NCBI GenBank assembly: GCA_964389755.1
Contig: CAYMEW010000019.1
Location: forward strand, 13,327-77,326
Length of the DNA stretch: 64,000 nucleotides
Direction of reading: 5' to 3'
DNA from: JBBSUQ01 sp964389755
Lineage (GTDB): Bacteria; Bacteroidota; Bacteroidia; Flavobacteriales_D; Crocinitomicaceae
Positions 63,484 to 64,000 of the stretch are shown here, one piece after another. Positions within the stretch are counted from its first letter, which is position 1. Every line of letters starts with the position of its first letter. The notes beneath the pieces were generated by a model, which did no database searches, was not told where the DNA came from, and saw only the letters and a program-made list of their open reading frames with translations. A program made the translations under genes and the position numbers.

Positions 63484-63752
63484 AAAATGTGATCATTACA
63501 ACCGCGCACCGCGGCGTGTGGTTCGCGCAAGTGGATGCGAACCTGGATTTAACCAGTAAAACCCTTACAGGTTTGAAAAACTGTAAAATGGCCATTTACT
63601 GGGGAACCGAAAAAGGACTTCACCAACTGGCGCACACAGGGCCGACGGCAAAAAGCAAGATTAGCGCACCGGCTGACATCGAAGTACTTCACGACGTTAC
63701 TGCGGTATTCCCGGTAACCGATAACGCAGCTGAGGTATGGATGGCCGCTTAA
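63480..63752 (+). CDS. Small phage-like protein (DUF6948-like)
   Basis: 90 residues. MKNVIITTAHRGVWFAQVD and the CKMAIYWGTEKGLHQLAHTGPTAKSKIS segment recall a small family found in phages and mobile elements, possibly DUF6948; this is from memory and not certain. It overlaps the 59-residue gene upstream and the repeat ORF downstream by 16 bases. Confidence 0.55.
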   Translation: MKNVIITTAHRGVWFAQVDANLDLTSKTLTGLKNCKMAIYWGTEKGLHQLAHTGPTAKSKISAPADIEVLHDVTAVFPVTDNAAEVWMAA

Positions 63753-64000
63753 TTATCCGCGACGAAATTATAAAAGGAGGGGCATGCTACGATGGCGTGC
63801 TCCGATTTTGTCGCAAGCACAGGATTGTGTTCGGAACCATTGATGAAATACTTGCACGCTGTAGCGGAGCGGAGCGGGAATATTTTATTGACGCACTTAA
63901 ACTCGACGGCTCCGGCTACGGCTACGGCTACGGCTACGGCGACGGCTACGGCTACGGCGACGGCGACGGCTACGGCTACGGCGACGGCGACGGCGACGGC
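63737..64000 (+). CDS. GYGDG-repeat protein (3' end outside window)
   Basis: 88 codons without a stop from ATG 63737 (MDGRLIIRDEIIKGGACYDG). The first 55 residues form a compact domain with Cys residues; then from 63905 the sequence is only Gly with Tyr or Asp alternating (GYGYGYGDGYGYGDGDG). The DNA is a degenerate six-base repeat GGCTAC/GGCGAC. Such Gly-Tyr-Asp tails occur in mobile-element proteins of several bacteria. The role is unknown and the length cannot be told. Confidence 0.7.
   Translation, partial: MDGRLIIRDEIIKGGACYDGVLRFCRKHRIVFGTIDEILARCSGAEREYFIDALKLDGSGYGYGYGYGDGYGYGDGDGYGYGDGDGDG
63905..64000 (+). repeat. GGC(T/G)AC hexanucleotide microsatellite
   Basis: From 63905 the plus strand is almost only GGCTAC and GGCGAC units, running off the window end. 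It encodes the GY/GD tail of the repeat protein and could change length by slippage. Confidence 0.8.

Overview
The window comes from the chromosome of a Bacteroidota bacterium, most likely in or near the Flavobacteriales. The basis is: a type IX secretion (T9SS) C-terminal sorting domain, a PorE-like OmpA protein, many SpI/SpII-exported proteins and small outer-membrane barrels, Bacteroidota-only families (DUF4924, an OmpH/Skp lipoprotein, a long 1123-residue SecA), and promoters of the Bacteroidota -7 type (TAnnTTTG) ahead of secA, guaA and tRNA-His. The species cannot be named from sequence alone.

Layout. 1-31 kb is dense housekeeping sequence: a LysM protein (cut by the window edge), guaA, secA, a DUF2520 / KdsC-like phosphatase / membrane glycosyltransferase run, an exported operon (lipoprotein, beta-barrel, T9SS cargo), a thiolase, a TPR protein, a PorE-like TPR/propeller/OmpA protein, a GlcD-type flavoprotein, YwbE, DUF4924, Skp, SiaC-like, GlcNAc-kinase-like, a Ser/Thr kinase, tag, an iodotyrosine-deiodinase-like nitroreductase, an antiporter, a fatty-acid desaturase, a Nudix hydrolase, DinB and tRNA-His. 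31-41 kb holds small exported or membrane proteins, an alpha/beta hydrolase, an Omp85-type barrel, a GNAT and a polysaccharide deacetylase. One exported gene here is frameshifted at an 8-G/C run.

41.0-48.05 kb is a compact six-gene operon on the minus strand: a bpX4-like protein, a MoxR AAA+ ATPase (frameshifted in the given sequence), a bpX2-like protein, a vWA plus beta-propeller protein, a bpX6-like/TPR protein and a membrane PH-like protein. This matches the MoxR-vWA-beta-propeller ternary systems, predicted NTP-dependent conflict or regulatory machines that are poorly characterised experimentally. DUF4265, DUF4328 and small membrane proteins lie just upstream.

From about 50.4 kb base composition becomes visibly AT-rich. 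From about 53.3 to 60.0 kb, unrelated small genes all lie on the minus strand, and several are followed directly by imperfect palindromes with AAC/GTT cores. One (56643-56695) looks like a conventional integron attC site. I interpret this stretch as a cassette array without a visible integrase. It includes an HNH-like protein, a class C beta-lactamase-fold hydrolase, a DMP19-like protein, a repeat protein and several unknowns. A lipoprotein gene with an in-frame amber codon lies at its edge.

61.5-64 kb is the start of another mobile-looking segment: an inverted repeat, a tRNA-like 3' half, a leftward XRE repressor, a divergent consensus promoter over an operator-like palindrome, and a tightly overlapping rightward run of small genes ending in an open GYGDG-repeat ORF. 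Four single-base-type disruptions (36.57, 46.61, 53.15 and 59.74 kb) should be checked against reads before any is called a true pseudogene.
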